A stretch of DNA of 64,000 nt from Micromonospora peucetia (GTDB lineage Bacteria > Actinomycetota > Actinomycetes > Mycobacteriales > Micromonosporaceae), in the NCBI RefSeq assembly GCF_900091625.1, contig NZ_FMIC01000002.1, forward strand, positions 7,205,547 through 7,269,546, in the 5' to 3' direction. Below the pieces are notes generated by a model that saw only the letters and a program-made list of their open reading frames with translations, ran no database searches and was not told where the DNA came from. The stretch's first letter is position 1, and the number at the start of each line of letters is the position of its first letter. Both the position numbers and the translations under genes were made by a program. This document shows, in pieces, positions 1-8,520 of the stretch.

Positions 1-2
1 AC

Positions 3-395
3 CGGACCTTCGCCAAGGGTCAGGACCTCTCCGGCGGCCAGTGGCAGCGCATCACCGCCGCCCGTGGCTTCCTCCGCGACGCCGACCTGCTGGTCATGGA
101 CGAGCCGTCCTCCGCCCTCGACCCGCGCGCCGAGGACGCACTGTTCCAGGCCATCCGGGACCGGCAGGGTCGGGCGACCACCATCCTCATCACCCACCGG
201 CTGGCCAACGTCCGCCACGCCGACCGGATCTTCGTCCTGCATGACGGCGCGCTGGTCGAGGCCGGCAGCCACGACGAACTCGTCGCCGCCAACGGCCGGT
301 ACGCCGAACTGTTCGCCCTCCAGGCCGCCGGCTACGACGACACGCACAGCGACCGCGGCCCCGCACCGCGGCAGCGCCCCCTCACCACGCCCTGA
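3..395 (+). CDS. ABC exporter ATP-binding domain, C-terminal part (5' truncated)
   Basis: The reading frame is open from the window edge, so only the end of the protein is seen. It carries the ABC signature (LSGGQWQRI), Walker B with its glutamate replaced in context (LLVMDEPSSALD), and the H-loop (ILITHRL). This order and the closing NGRYAELFALQ tail are typical of exporter-type (MsbA/LanT-like) permease-ATPase fusions rather than importers. It would drive export of a lipid, peptide or drug across the cytoplasmic membrane. The substrate is unknown. A hairpin terminator follows, so it ends a transcript that lies mostly outside the window. Confidence 0.9.
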   Translation, partial: RTFAKGQDLSGGQWQRITAARGFLRDADLLVMDEPSSALDPRAEDALFQAIRDRQGRATTILITHRLANVRHADRIFVLHDGALVEAGSHDELVAANGRYAELFALQAAGYDDTHSDRGPAPRQRPLTTP

Positions 396-463
396 CGGCC
401 GGCACCGCTCGGCGGCACCGGTCCGCGGACGGTCGGCCCGCGCCGCGAGGTCCCACCGGACGG

Positions 464-496
464 TCGGGCCGCCGGGGTGGTGTCCCGGCGGCCCGA
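464..496. terminator. hairpin terminator between convergent genes
   Basis: TCGGGCCGCCGGG and its exact reverse complement form a 13-bp stem with a 7-base loop. It lies between the ends of two convergent genes and could stop both. No U-tract is present, as is usual in actinomycetes. Confidence 0.7.
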
Positions 497-504
497 GCGG
501 TACG

Positions 505-2088
505 TCAGTGGATGATGACGGGAGCCTTGGCCTGCCCCGCCTGCTGGTCGTCGAGCAGGTGTGACGGCTCGCGCCGCCGGGGCAGGAACGCCGCCGGGAT
601 GAACGTGACCAGCACCAGCGCGAACGCGACCCAGAACGTGGTGGCGAACGAACTGGCGGCGTAGTCGAGGCCACGGGAGATGAGCGACGGCTCGACCGGG
701 AACTGCTGGGCCAACTCCGGCTGCTGCTGGACGGCGATGGCGAGGCCGGCCTCGGTGATCGGCTCACCGCTCGGATCGGTCGCCCCGGGGATCGGCCGGG
801 ATCCGTTCAGCTCGTTGGTGAGGATCACCGACATGATCGCGGCACCGACCGACCCGCCGATCTGCTGGATGATGTTGACCAGCGTGGAGCCGCGGGCCAC
901 CTCGTGGGCCGTCAGGGTCTTCAGCGCCGAGGTCATGATCGGCATCATGGTGCCGCCCATGCCCAGGCCCATGACGAACAGCGACCCGCAGAGCAGCACG
1001 TACGACGTCTCCGGGTCGACCTGGGTGAAGGTGAAGAACCCGAGGGCGATGAGTCCCAGCGCGAACGGCACGGTACGGCCGACGGGCATCTTGTCGGCCA
1101 GCATCCCGGCCACCGGCATGGTCACCATCGCGCCGAGACCCTGCGGCGCCATCAGCAGGCCGGCGGTCAGCGTCGACTCGCCGCGGACCTGCAGGAAGTA
1201 GCTCGGGAACAGCAGGCCGGCGCCCATGAACGCGATGATGAACACGAACATGGTCACGGTCGCGATGGTGAGGTTGCGGTTGGCGAAGAGCCGCAGGTCC
1301 AGCAGGGGGTGCCGGGGCCGGAAGGAGTAGAGGACGAAGGCGACGAGGAGCGCGCCGCCGACCAGCATGGGCGCCCACACCTTGGTGTCGGCGAACGTCC
1401 CGGTCTCGGGCAGCGAGGAGATGCCGTAGAGGAAGAGGGCGAGCCCCGGCGAGAGCATCAGCATGCCGATGAAGTCGAACGACTCGGACGGCTCGGGGTT
1501 GTCCTTCGGCAGTGCCAGGGCGGCGTAGACGAGCGCCACGGCGCCGATCGGCAGGTTGATCAGGAAGATCCAGTGCCAGCTCGCGACGTCGATCAACCAG
1601 CCACCGAGGATCGGGCCCCCGATGGGCCCGAGCAGCATCGGGATGCCGAGGACGGCCATCAGCCGGCCGATCCGGTGCGGCCCGGCCGCCCGGGTCATGA
1701 TCGTCATGCCCAACGGCATGAGCATGCCGCCGCCGAGACCCTGGAGCACGCGGTAGCCGATCAACTGCCCGATCGTGTCGGCGTTGGCGCACAGCCCCGA
1801 CCCGATCGTGAACAGGGCCAGCGCGATCATGTAGAGCCGCTTGGTGCCGAACCGGTCGGCGGCCCAGCCGCTGAGCGGGATGACCGTGGCCAGCGACAGG
1901 GTGTAGGCGGTCATCGTCCAGGCGACCTCGGCGTAGGACGCGTCGAACTCGCGCTGGAAGGTCGGCAGGGCGACGCTGACGACCGTCACGTCGAGGATCG
2001 ACATGATCGCGCCGATGACGACGACCCCGGCGATCTTGAGGACCGAGCCGTCGAGCCTGTCCGAGGCCGCAGTGGATTGCTGTGTCAC
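505..2088 (-). CDS. MFS drug exporter, DHA2 (EmrB/QacA) family, 14 TM
   Basis: A 527-residue integral membrane protein of the expected length for 14-helix proton-driven multidrug exporters. Motif A (GWAADRFGTKR, about residues 74-84) and the antiporter motif C (GPIGGPILGG, about 154-163) are clear. It starts at GTG, eight or so bases after an AGGAGA ribosome-binding site. Its neighbour upstream is the large LAL regulator, on the same strand but 180 bp away. It sits close to the lanthipeptide genes and could help self-resistance, but that is only inference from position; family members usually export small cationic drugs. Confidence 0.9.
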   Translation of the reverse strand: MTQQSTAASDRLDGSVLKIAGVVVIGAIMSILDVTVVSVALPTFQREFDASYAEVAWTMTAYTLSLATVIPLSGWAADRFGTKRLYMIALALFTIGSGLCANADTIGQLIGYRVLQGLGGGMLMPLGMTIMTRAAGPHRIGRLMAVLGIPMLLGPIGGPILGGWLIDVASWHWIFLINLPIGAVALVYAALALPKDNPEPSESFDFIGMLMLSPGLALFLYGISSLPETGTFADTKVWAPMLVGGALLVAFVLYSFRPRHPLLDLRLFANRNLTIATVTMFVFIIAFMGAGLLFPSYFLQVRGESTLTAGLLMAPQGLGAMVTMPVAGMLADKMPVGRTVPFALGLIALGFFTFTQVDPETSYVLLCGSLFVMGLGMGGTMMPIMTSALKTLTAHEVARGSTLVNIIQQIGGSVGAAIMSVILTNELNGSRPIPGATDPSGEPITEAGLAIAVQQQPELAQQFPVEPSLISRGLDYAASSFATTFWVAFALVLVTFIPAAFLPRRREPSHLLDDQQAGQAKAPVIIH

Positions 2089-2270
2089 GAAGTCTCCTGA
2101 AATCCCCGTTGTGGCCGGCGGGTGCCGCGCCTGGACTCGTCACGTACCGAGCAGTGTCCGCAGGCAGACTAACGACCGGCACCGACGATCCGCGTCAGGT
2201 TTTCCGACCGGCAGAATGTGGGATACGCCATGATGCCGTGCGCCGATCGGGGTGGGGTCGGGATCCCCAG

Positions 2271-4868
2271 TCATCCGGTGAACGAGCCGGCGAGTTCGAG
2301 CCGGCTGCGTACGCCGAGCTTGTGGTAAGAGCGCTGTAGGTGGTTCTCCACGGTTCGTACCGACAGACGCAGCCGGTGGGCGATCGCGGTGTTGTCCAGC
2401 CCGGTGGCGGCCAGTTCGCAGATCTCGCGTTCCCGGCCGGTCAGCGGGCTCGGCGCGGACTCGACCTGCCCGCACCACGCCGGCCAGTACGCGTCGCAGC
2501 GCCGCCGCAGCTTCTCGGCGCGCGCGGCGTGCGCATTGGCGGCGCGGTGCTCGCCGCGCCCGCGCCGGGCCGTCCCGGCGGCGACGGTCGTCTCCAGCAC
2601 CAGGGTGGTGTATCCCCCTTCGTCGAACGTTGCGGCCAGCCGCTCCAGCGCGTCGGGGTCCGGCCGGGCGAGCGCGGCGGCCAGGTCGGCGTGCAGACGG
2701 AAGAGCGGGCTGTCGCAGGCGTCGGCGACCTGTCGCAGCTCCGAGGCGGCCGACGCGGACGGCGACACCCGGGAGAGCAGGTGCAGGGCCTGCGCGGCGA
2801 TGGTGAGCACGCCGTTCTCGCGGGCCCGCGCGGCCAGCGCGACGAGCTGCCCGGCCGCGACGGCGAGCCGCCCCTCGGAGACGTGGGTCCAGGCCTCGGC
2901 GAGGCCCCAGAAGTCGGCGGGCCCGCTGTGCGTGGGAAACCGCCCACCCAGCTCGTCGCGTACCTCCCTGACGTCGCGCGCCTCACCGGCCTGCGCGGCG
3001 AACCACGCGCCCACCGACAGGACGTAGCCGCGGATGGGAAACAGCGTCCGCCCGTCGACGAGGGCGCGGGCCTCGCGCAGCCAGCGCAGCGCGTCCCGCA
3101 GCCGCCCCCGGTGGTAGCGGCAGTTGCCGACCATCAGGGCGAGCAGGGCGACGCCGTCGGACGAGCCCCGGTCGACCGCGTCCAGGTAGTAGGCCTCCGC
3201 CGACTCCGTCGCCTGGGTCAGGTTTCCGGACATCACCAGCGCCTGCACGTGCAGGGCCTGGGTGGCGGCGCGCATGGTGGGCCAGGCCTGCGGGAAGGTG
3301 ACCTCGGCTCCGTCGAACATCGCCGCGGCGCGGGCCGGCTCGCCGGAGAAGACCAGCAGGTAGGGCAGGAGCGGGGTGCCGGCCATGCCCAGCAGCGGGT
3401 CGCGCGGCGGATGCTGGCCGAGGCGGGTGACGGCGTCGCGCCCCTCGGCTGTCCGGCCGTCGAAGACGGCCATCGCGGCGACCGCGGTCAGCAGCCCGTC
3501 GTGCACGGCGGCGGGCAGTGCCGCCGCCGCGTCGGCGAGCACAGCACCGGCGGCCCCGGGGCGGCGCAGCCCCCAGAACAGGTTCACCGCCCGCAGCGCC
3601 GCCGTCTCGGCTCGGTCGCGCGGGTCGTCCAGCGTCTCGTACGCCCTGCGCAGGTGCTCGTCGGCCTCCTCGCCGCGACCCTGCGCGACCAGGGCACGGC
3701 CGAGCTGGCGGGCGCCCCGGGGCGAGGCGACCCGACGGGCGAGCCGTTCGGCGAGGCGGGCCCCGCGCCGCAGCAGCGCCGACTCGGAGGCGGCCAGCAG
3801 GTCCGCCTCGTCGACCGCGAGGTCGGCCTCGCACCGCCACGACACCACGCGCAGGTGGTCCTCGTGCCGCGCCGTGGAGGTGGCTTCCAGGGCGTCCGCC
3901 AGTTCGCGCAGGATGCGGCGGGTGCGCAGCGCACCGGTGCTCGCGCGGGCCGCCTCGGCGTAGAGCGGATGCGTCACCCGGACCAGGCCGCGCTGCTCGC
4001 CGGTGGTCAGTTCGATGAGTCCCCGCTCCTCCAGCCGCTCGGCGACCTGTGCCGGGACGAGTCGCTCGATGACGGGCAGCGGCGCGGGCTCGCCGTGCGC
4101 GACGTACTGCAACGCTTCGATCTCGTCGGGGCCGAGCAGGCTGAGCGTCTCGGCGATGAGATCGTTCAGGTGCGGATGCTCCAGCGGGGTTCCACGCCAG
4201 GTCCACACGCCGCGTCGCCGGGCGAGGGCGCCGGTCTGTTGCCCGCCGCGCAGCATCTCCCGCAGGAACAGGGGGTTGCCGCGTACGGCCTGCCAGATGG
4301 TGGCGAGGGTCAGGCCGTCGGTGGGCCCGCCGAGCATCGCCTGGACGAGTTCGGCTGTCTCCTCCTGGCTCATCGCCGCCAGTTGCACGCGCTCGACGGG
4401 GCCCTGGCGACGCAGGGCGGTGACGGCCGGGCTGGCGACCGCCTCGCTGCGGGCGCTGGCGAGAACCCGTACCGCCTCGCCGGCCACCAGCCGCTCGAGC
4501 AGCGCCGACGAGGCGTCGTCGAGCCAGTTCACGTCGTCGACGACGACGAGGACCGGCCGGTGCCCGGCGATGGCGCGCAGCCTGGTGGCGATGTCACGGA
4601 AGGCCTCGGCGACCGAAGGGCCCACCGGCTGGGCGACGAGCTGGGCGAGCACCCCGAAGGGCACACTCTGCCAGCCCGGCGTCGCCGTCACGCGCAGCGC
4701 CAGGAAGCCCCGCCGTTCCGCCTCGCCCAGGACCTCCGTGGCCAGGCGGCTCTTGCCGATCCCGGCCTCCCCGGTGACGAGCGTGCACCGGGTCACGCCG
4801 CCGGTCAGGCTGTCGGTCAGCCGGTCCAGCTCCCGCCGCCGCCCGACGAGTGGCCATGATGTGGACAA
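2271..4868 (-). CDS. LuxR-family transcriptional regulator, LAL type with AAA ATPase domain
   Basis: A large ATP-binding regulator of the LAL/MalT class, about 865 residues. The N-terminal AAA domain has Walker A (GEAGIGKSR, about residues 34-42) and Walker B (VLVVVDDVNWLDD). A long alpha-helical TPR-like middle follows. The last 60 residues are a LuxR/GerE helix-turn-helix (LTGREREICELAATGLDNT). I place the start at the TTG at 4868 because GGGAGG precedes it by six bases; an in-frame TTG at 4886 lacks such a site. It reads away from the lanthipeptide precursor gene and is a candidate pathway regulator. LAL proteins commonly control natural-product clusters. Confidence 0.88.
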   Translation of the reverse strand: MSTSWPLVGRRRELDRLTDSLTGGVTRCTLVTGEAGIGKSRLATEVLGEAERRGFLALRVTATPGWQSVPFGVLAQLVAQPVGPSVAEAFRDIATRLRAIAGHRPVLVVVDDVNWLDDASSALLERLVAGEAVRVLASARSEAVASPAVTALRRQGPVERVQLAAMSQEETAELVQAMLGGPTDGLTLATIWQAVRGNPLFLREMLRGGQQTGALARRRGVWTWRGTPLEHPHLNDLIAETLSLLGPDEIEALQYVAHGEPAPLPVIERLVPAQVAERLEERGLIELTTGEQRGLVRVTHPLYAEAARASTGALRTRRILRELADALEATSTARHEDHLRVVSWRCEADLAVDEADLLAASESALLRRGARLAERLARRVASPRGARQLGRALVAQGRGEEADEHLRRAYETLDDPRDRAETAALRAVNLFWGLRRPGAAGAVLADAAAALPAAVHDGLLTAVAAMAVFDGRTAEGRDAVTRLGQHPPRDPLLGMAGTPLLPYLLVFSGEPARAAAMFDGAEVTFPQAWPTMRAATQALHVQALVMSGNLTQATESAEAYYLDAVDRGSSDGVALLALMVGNCRYHRGRLRDALRWLREARALVDGRTLFPIRGYVLSVGAWFAAQAGEARDVREVRDELGGRFPTHSGPADFWGLAEAWTHVSEGRLAVAAGQLVALAARARENGVLTIAAQALHLLSRVSPSASAASELRQVADACDSPLFRLHADLAAALARPDPDALERLAATFDEGGYTTLVLETTVAAGTARRGRGEHRAANAHAARAEKLRRRCDAYWPAWCGQVESAPSPLTGREREICELAATGLDNTAIAHRLRLSVRTVENHLQRSYHKLGVRSRLELAGSFTG

Positions 4869-5232
4869 CGGTTCCCTCCCCCACAAGACGGTCTGCCGTG
4901 ACAGACGCTGTCAGCGGCGCGCGAGGTTGTCGGCGGGGATGACGGTAGGGCAACCGCGATCGTTGAGTACCGGGTTCTTCCGGCCCTGAGTAGCCCCGCC
5001 GACCACCACGTACGCATGCCGACCTGCGCATGTAGCTAATTTTCAGGGAAGGCGCCATCTCGCGGCGTCAGGTTTCAGACACCGTCGCCCGGGTCGCGTC
5101 GCGAACCCGGCGGTGACTGTTTCGCGACTGCGATGGAGTACCGGCTACTCACGCCCCGCCCCCTGCGCTCGGCGAGTCTCAGATGGACGGACCGCGGCAC
5201 CCGGCCGCCGGTCGCCACCGAGGAGGAACCAG
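4869..5232. other. intergenic region between LAL regulator and lanA
   Basis: About 360 bp between two divergent genes. I see no convincing gene. It must hold the promoters of the LAL gene and of the lanthipeptide operon. The only AT-rich patch is near 5030-5047 (tagctaattttc). I could not recognise a clear -35/-10 pair or operator. AGGAGG at 5221-5226 is the strong ribosome-binding site of the precursor gene. Confidence 0.5.
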
Positions 5233-5412
5233 ATGTCGATCACCGATGTCGTCCGCGCCTGGAAGGACGAGTACTACCGGGGCGAGGCGTCGCCCGACCA
5301 CCCCGCCGGGCTGGTCGAGCTGAGCCGCGAGGAACTGGAGACGGTCGCCGGCGGCATGGCGCCGATCGACGGGCACACCGAGAAGTGCTGCCACTGCATG
5401 TCGCCCTGCTGA
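5233..5412 (+). CDS. lanA: class II lanthipeptide precursor (mersacidin/lichenicidin-type leader)
   Basis: A 59-residue precursor starting at an ATG six bases after AGGAGG. The leader has the VVRAWKDEYYRG opening and a helical LSREELETVAGG end typical of the mersacidin/lichenicidin family. Cleavage after the double glycine (residues 40-41) by the C39 peptidase of the adjacent LanT would release the 18-residue core MAPIDGHTEKCCHCMSPC. Only Thr49 and Ser57 can be dehydrated, while Cys52, 53, 55 and 59 can donate thiols, so at most two thioether links form and some Cys must stay free, pair as a disulfide or be decarboxylated. The C-terminal Cys fits the LanD gene downstream. It is first in an operon with lanM, lanT and lanD. 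Confidence 0.9.
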   Translation: MSITDVVRAWKDEYYRGEASPDHPAGLVELSREELETVAGGMAPIDGHTEKCCHCMSPC

Positions 5413-5430
5413 CCTGTCCATCACGGCGAC

Positions 5431-5467
5431 TGCGCCGGAGCCCGGCCACCGGCCGGGCTCCGGCGCA
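5431..5467. terminator. 17-bp hairpin between lanA and lanM (attenuating terminator)
   Basis: TGCGCCGGAGCCCGGCC is followed after three bases by its exact reverse complement. The hairpin begins 18 bases after the precursor stop codon and ends 23 bases before lanM. Such hairpins in lantibiotic operons let most transcripts stop after the precursor gene and a fraction read on into the enzymes. That role here is inferred. Confidence 0.75.
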
Positions 5468-5490
5468 CCGCCCTCACCCGAGGATCGGCG

Positions 5491-8400
5491 ATGACTGTTG
5501 GGTTCCTACCCGCCCTCTCGCTCACCGAGCGCGTCCCGGTCGACGGGGCCGGCTCGTACCCCGTCTCCGACCGCGCGCGCTGGCGGCTCTCCCGGTGGCG
5601 CGGCTCGCAGGCCTTCGCCACCGCCGGAGCCTGGCAACGCCGCCTGGCCGCCGACGCGTGCGACGAGGACGCCCTGCTGCGCCTGCTCGACGAGCCCGCC
5701 GCGCGGATCGCGGAGCGGCTCGCACACCCCCCGGACTGGTCACGACGGTTGCAGCGCCTGTACTCCGGGCCGGCCGCGGACGACTGGCGCCCCGAGCGGC
5801 TGCCGGGACGGCCGCTCGACGACGCCCTGATCATCGCCGCCCCGATCCTCGCCGACGCCCGCCGCCGGGTCCGCGAGGCGGCGGCGGAACTGGCCGGCCC
5901 CGCCACCCCCGTCGATCCGCGGACCGCTGACACGCTCGGCATCGCCGACCTGCTCGACGAGCTGGTCCGGCTGCTCAGCCGCGCGAGCGTGCTGGAGCTG
6001 AACGTCGCCCGCGTGCGCGGCGAGCTGACCGGGCAGACGCCGGCGCAGCGGTTCGCCGCCTTCTTCGCCGGGATGGCGCAACCCTCGGCCGCCTCGGAAT
6101 TCCTCGCCGAGTACCCCGTGCTGGCCCGCCAACTCCTGGCCGTCGTCGACGCCTGGGCATCGTCCACCATCGAGTTCCTGCGGCGGCTGCACGCCGACTG
6201 GGCCGCGATCGCGCCGGCTCTCGACATGGATCCGCGCGTGCGGCTCACCGGGCTCACACCCGCCGGTGACGCCCACCGGGGTGGTCGCCGGGTGTGCCTC
6301 GCCAGCTTCGACGACGGTTCACGGGTGGTCTACAAGCCCCGCGACCTCGGCGTGGACGCCCGTTTCCAACTGCTGTTGGGCTGGCTCAACCGGCGGGACC
6401 CCGACCTGGGCCTGCGCACCATCGCGGTGCTGACGCGCGACGGCTACGGCTGGGCCGAGTTCGTCGCCGCCACCGAACCGACGGCCGTCTCCCGCTACGC
6501 CCGCCGCTACGGGAGCCTGCTCGCCCTGCTGCACACGCTGGGCGCCAGCGACTGCCACCCCCGCAACGTGGTGGGTGCCGGCGACACGCCGGTGCTCGTC
6601 GACCTGGAGACCCTGTTCACCCCGGCGCTGACGCGCGGTTCCCGTGACGCCGCCGCCGGCGAGGCCGTCGCCGCCTCCGTGCTCGCCGTCGGCCTGTTGC
6701 CCGCCGCCGAGCAACCGGCGGGCGAGGCCGCGGCGTGCAACTGCGCCGAATGGCTCGGCGCCGGCACCGACGAGATGCAGCTGCACGTCCCGGGCGTACA
6801 CATCGGGCACGGGACACCGGCCGCTCCCGAGGGCGTCCGACCCGCCGACCTGCGCGCGCACGAGGCCGACGTCGTCGCCGGCTTCCGCCACGCGTACGAC
6901 CTGCTGCACCGCCACGCCGGGGTGCTGGCCGACCGGGTACGCGCCTTCGCCGGTGACGAGATCCGAGTGGTCCTGCGCCCGACGCGCACCTACGCCCGGC
7001 TCCAGGAGGCGCTGCTGCACACCGACCACCTGCGCGACGCGCTCGACCGGGACCGGCTGCTGGACTGGCTCTGGGTCGGCGTGGAGGAGCTGCCGGTCCT
7101 CGCCACCACGATCGCCGCCGAGCGCGCCGACCTGGCCGCCGGGGACACGCCGCTGTTCACGTCCAGGGTCGGCTCCCGCGGGCTGTGGACCGGCGACGCC
7201 CAGCAGTTGCCCGGCGCGCTGGCCCGCTCGGCGTTGGACGAGACACTGCGCCGCATCGCCGGCCTGGGCGAGGCAGACCAGGAACGCCAGGTCTGGCTCA
7301 TCCGTGCCGCGTTCGCGTCGCTGGCCGAGCTGCCCGACGCCCCGCACGCCGAGGTGCGCTGGCGTCCCGGGCCGGTGCCGGTCGAGCCGTCCGCGTTCCG
7401 GCCGTTGCTGGCGCATGCCGCCGAGGTCGGCGAGCGGGTCGCGGCGATGGCCCACGGCGGGACCTGGTTCACGTTCGGCCCCACCGTGGGGGCCCGCTGG
7501 GCGCCGGTCCCGATGGGCGCCGGCCTCTACGACGGCCTGTCGGGCCTGGCCCTCTTCTACGGTTACCTGGGAGAGACGACCGGGCACGAGGACTTCACCG
7601 ACCTGGCCGCCGGGATCGCGCGAAGGCTCGGCGACCGGCTGCGCGCCGACGGGCTCCCCACGACCGCCGTCGGCGCGTTCAACGGCTGGGGCGGCCTGTG
7701 CTACGCGTACGGTCACCTGGCCACCCTGTGGGACGACGACCCGGGCATCCGCTCCGGCCTGGACCTGGCGCTCAGCCGGTTGGAGGCCCTCGCCGACGAC
7801 GCCGACGACGCCGACGTGGTCAACGGGCTGGCCGGCGCGGTGCTCGCCGTGCTGGCGTGCGGCGCGGACCCGCAGCGCACGGTCGACCTGGCACGCCGCC
7901 TCGGTGACCGCCTCCTCGCGACGGGCCCGGCGCTCCGGCTGGGCGGCCTGTCCCACGGCGCCGCCGGGGTGGCGGCGGCGCTGTTCGAGTTGTGGAGCGT
8001 CACCGGTGAGGACCGCTACGCCGAGGCGGGACGGTCCGCGCTGGAGTTCGACCGCTCGCTGTTCGACCCGGCCTCGGGCAACTGGGCGGATCTGCGCCGG
8101 CCAGGCCTGCTCAGCAACGCCTGGTGCCACGGCGCGCCCGGGATCGGGCTGTCGCGGGTGCGGATCCGGCAGGCGCTGACCCGCCGCCCGCTGCCGCTGC
8201 TCGACGGCCTCGACGCCGAGATCGCGGTGGCGCTGGGTACGACGTTCACGCACGGCTTCGGGCGCAACCACTCCCTGTGCCACGGCGATCTCGGCAACCT
8301 CGACCTGCCGCTGCTCGCCGGGTCCGACCCGGCGGCGGTCGGCGCGGTCGTCGACGGCGTGCTGCGCGACGTGGCCGCCCACGGGTGGCGCTGCGCCAAT

Positions 8401-8520
8401 CCGGCCGGGCTCGACTCGCCGGAGCTGATGACCGGGCTGGCCGGGATCGGGTACCAGTTGATGCGGCTGGCGGAGCCGGAACGCGTGCCGTCGCTGCTGA
8501 CCCTGGCGGGCACCCCGTGA
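5491..8520 (+). CDS. lanM: class II lanthionine synthetase LanM
   Basis: A 1009-residue bifunctional enzyme, full length for LanM. It phosphorylates and eliminates Ser/Thr of the precursor core and then adds Cys thiols across the dehydro residues. The N-terminal DUF4135 dehydratase shows the kinase-like residues Lys282 (YKPRD), Asp354-Cys-His356..Asn359 and the DLET motif at 371-374. The C-terminal cyclase has the LanC zinc ligands Cys879 (WCHGAPG), Cys930 and His931 (LCHGDLG). It starts at ATG 5491 after GAGGATCGGCG. Its stop overlaps the lanT start (GTGA). The substrate is almost certainly the 59-residue peptide encoded just upstream. Confidence 0.96.
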   Translation: MTVGFLPALSLTERVPVDGAGSYPVSDRARWRLSRWRGSQAFATAGAWQRRLAADACDEDALLRLLDEPAARIAERLAHPPDWSRRLQRLYSGPAADDWRPERLPGRPLDDALIIAAPILADARRRVREAAAELAGPATPVDPRTADTLGIADLLDELVRLLSRASVLELNVARVRGELTGQTPAQRFAAFFAGMAQPSAASEFLAEYPVLARQLLAVVDAWASSTIEFLRRLHADWAAIAPALDMDPRVRLTGLTPAGDAHRGGRRVCLASFDDGSRVVYKPRDLGVDARFQLLLGWLNRRDPDLGLRTIAVLTRDGYGWAEFVAATEPTAVSRYARRYGSLLALLHTLGASDCHPRNVVGAGDTPVLVDLETLFTPALTRGSRDAAAGEAVAASVLAVGLLPAAEQPAGEAAACNCAEWLGAGTDEMQLHVPGVHIGHGTPAAPEGVRPADLRAHEADVVAGFRHAYDLLHRHAGVLADRVRAFAGDEIRVVLRPTRTYARLQEALLHTDHLRDALDRDRLLDWLWVGVEELPVLATTIAAERADLAAGDTPLFTSRVGSRGLWTGDAQQLPGALARSALDETLRRIAGLGEADQERQVWLIRAAFASLAELPDAPHAEVRWRPGPVPVEPSAFRPLLAHAAEVGERVAAMAHGGTWFTFGPTVGARWAPVPMGAGLYDGLSGLALFYGYLGETTGHEDFTDLAAGIARRLGDRLRADGLPTTAVGAFNGWGGLCYAYGHLATLWDDDPGIRSGLDLALSRLEALADDADDADVVNGLAGAVLAVLACGADPQRTVDLARRLGDRLLATGPALRLGGLSHGAAGVAAALFELWSVTGEDRYAEAGRSALEFDRSLFDPASGNWADLRRPGLLSNAWCHGAPGIGLSRVRIRQALTRRPLPLLDGLDAEIAVALGTTFTHGFGRNHSLCHGDLGNLDLPLLAGSDPAAVGAVVDGVLRDVAAHGWRCANPAGLDSPELMTGLAGIGYQLMRLAEPERVPSLLTLAGTP

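Noticed and set aside
904-2100. Long plus-strand open frame opposite the DHA2 exporter
   Set aside because: Composition (His/Arg/Asp/Gly-rich, no domains) is that of an antisense shadow of a high-GC gene; the minus-strand frame encodes a clear MFS protein.
2340-4859. 839-codon plus-strand frame opposite the LAL gene
   Set aside because: Antisense shadow; LuxR and AAA motifs are all on the minus strand.
5233-5412. Second lanthipeptide precursor for a two-component system
   Set aside because: I looked from 4869 to 5490 and after lanD for another double-glycine leader and found none; only one LanM is present.
8124-8516. 5' extension of the LanT frame
   Set aside because: It lies wholly inside lanM and encodes Arg-rich nonsense; the C39 peptidase begins right after GTG 8517.
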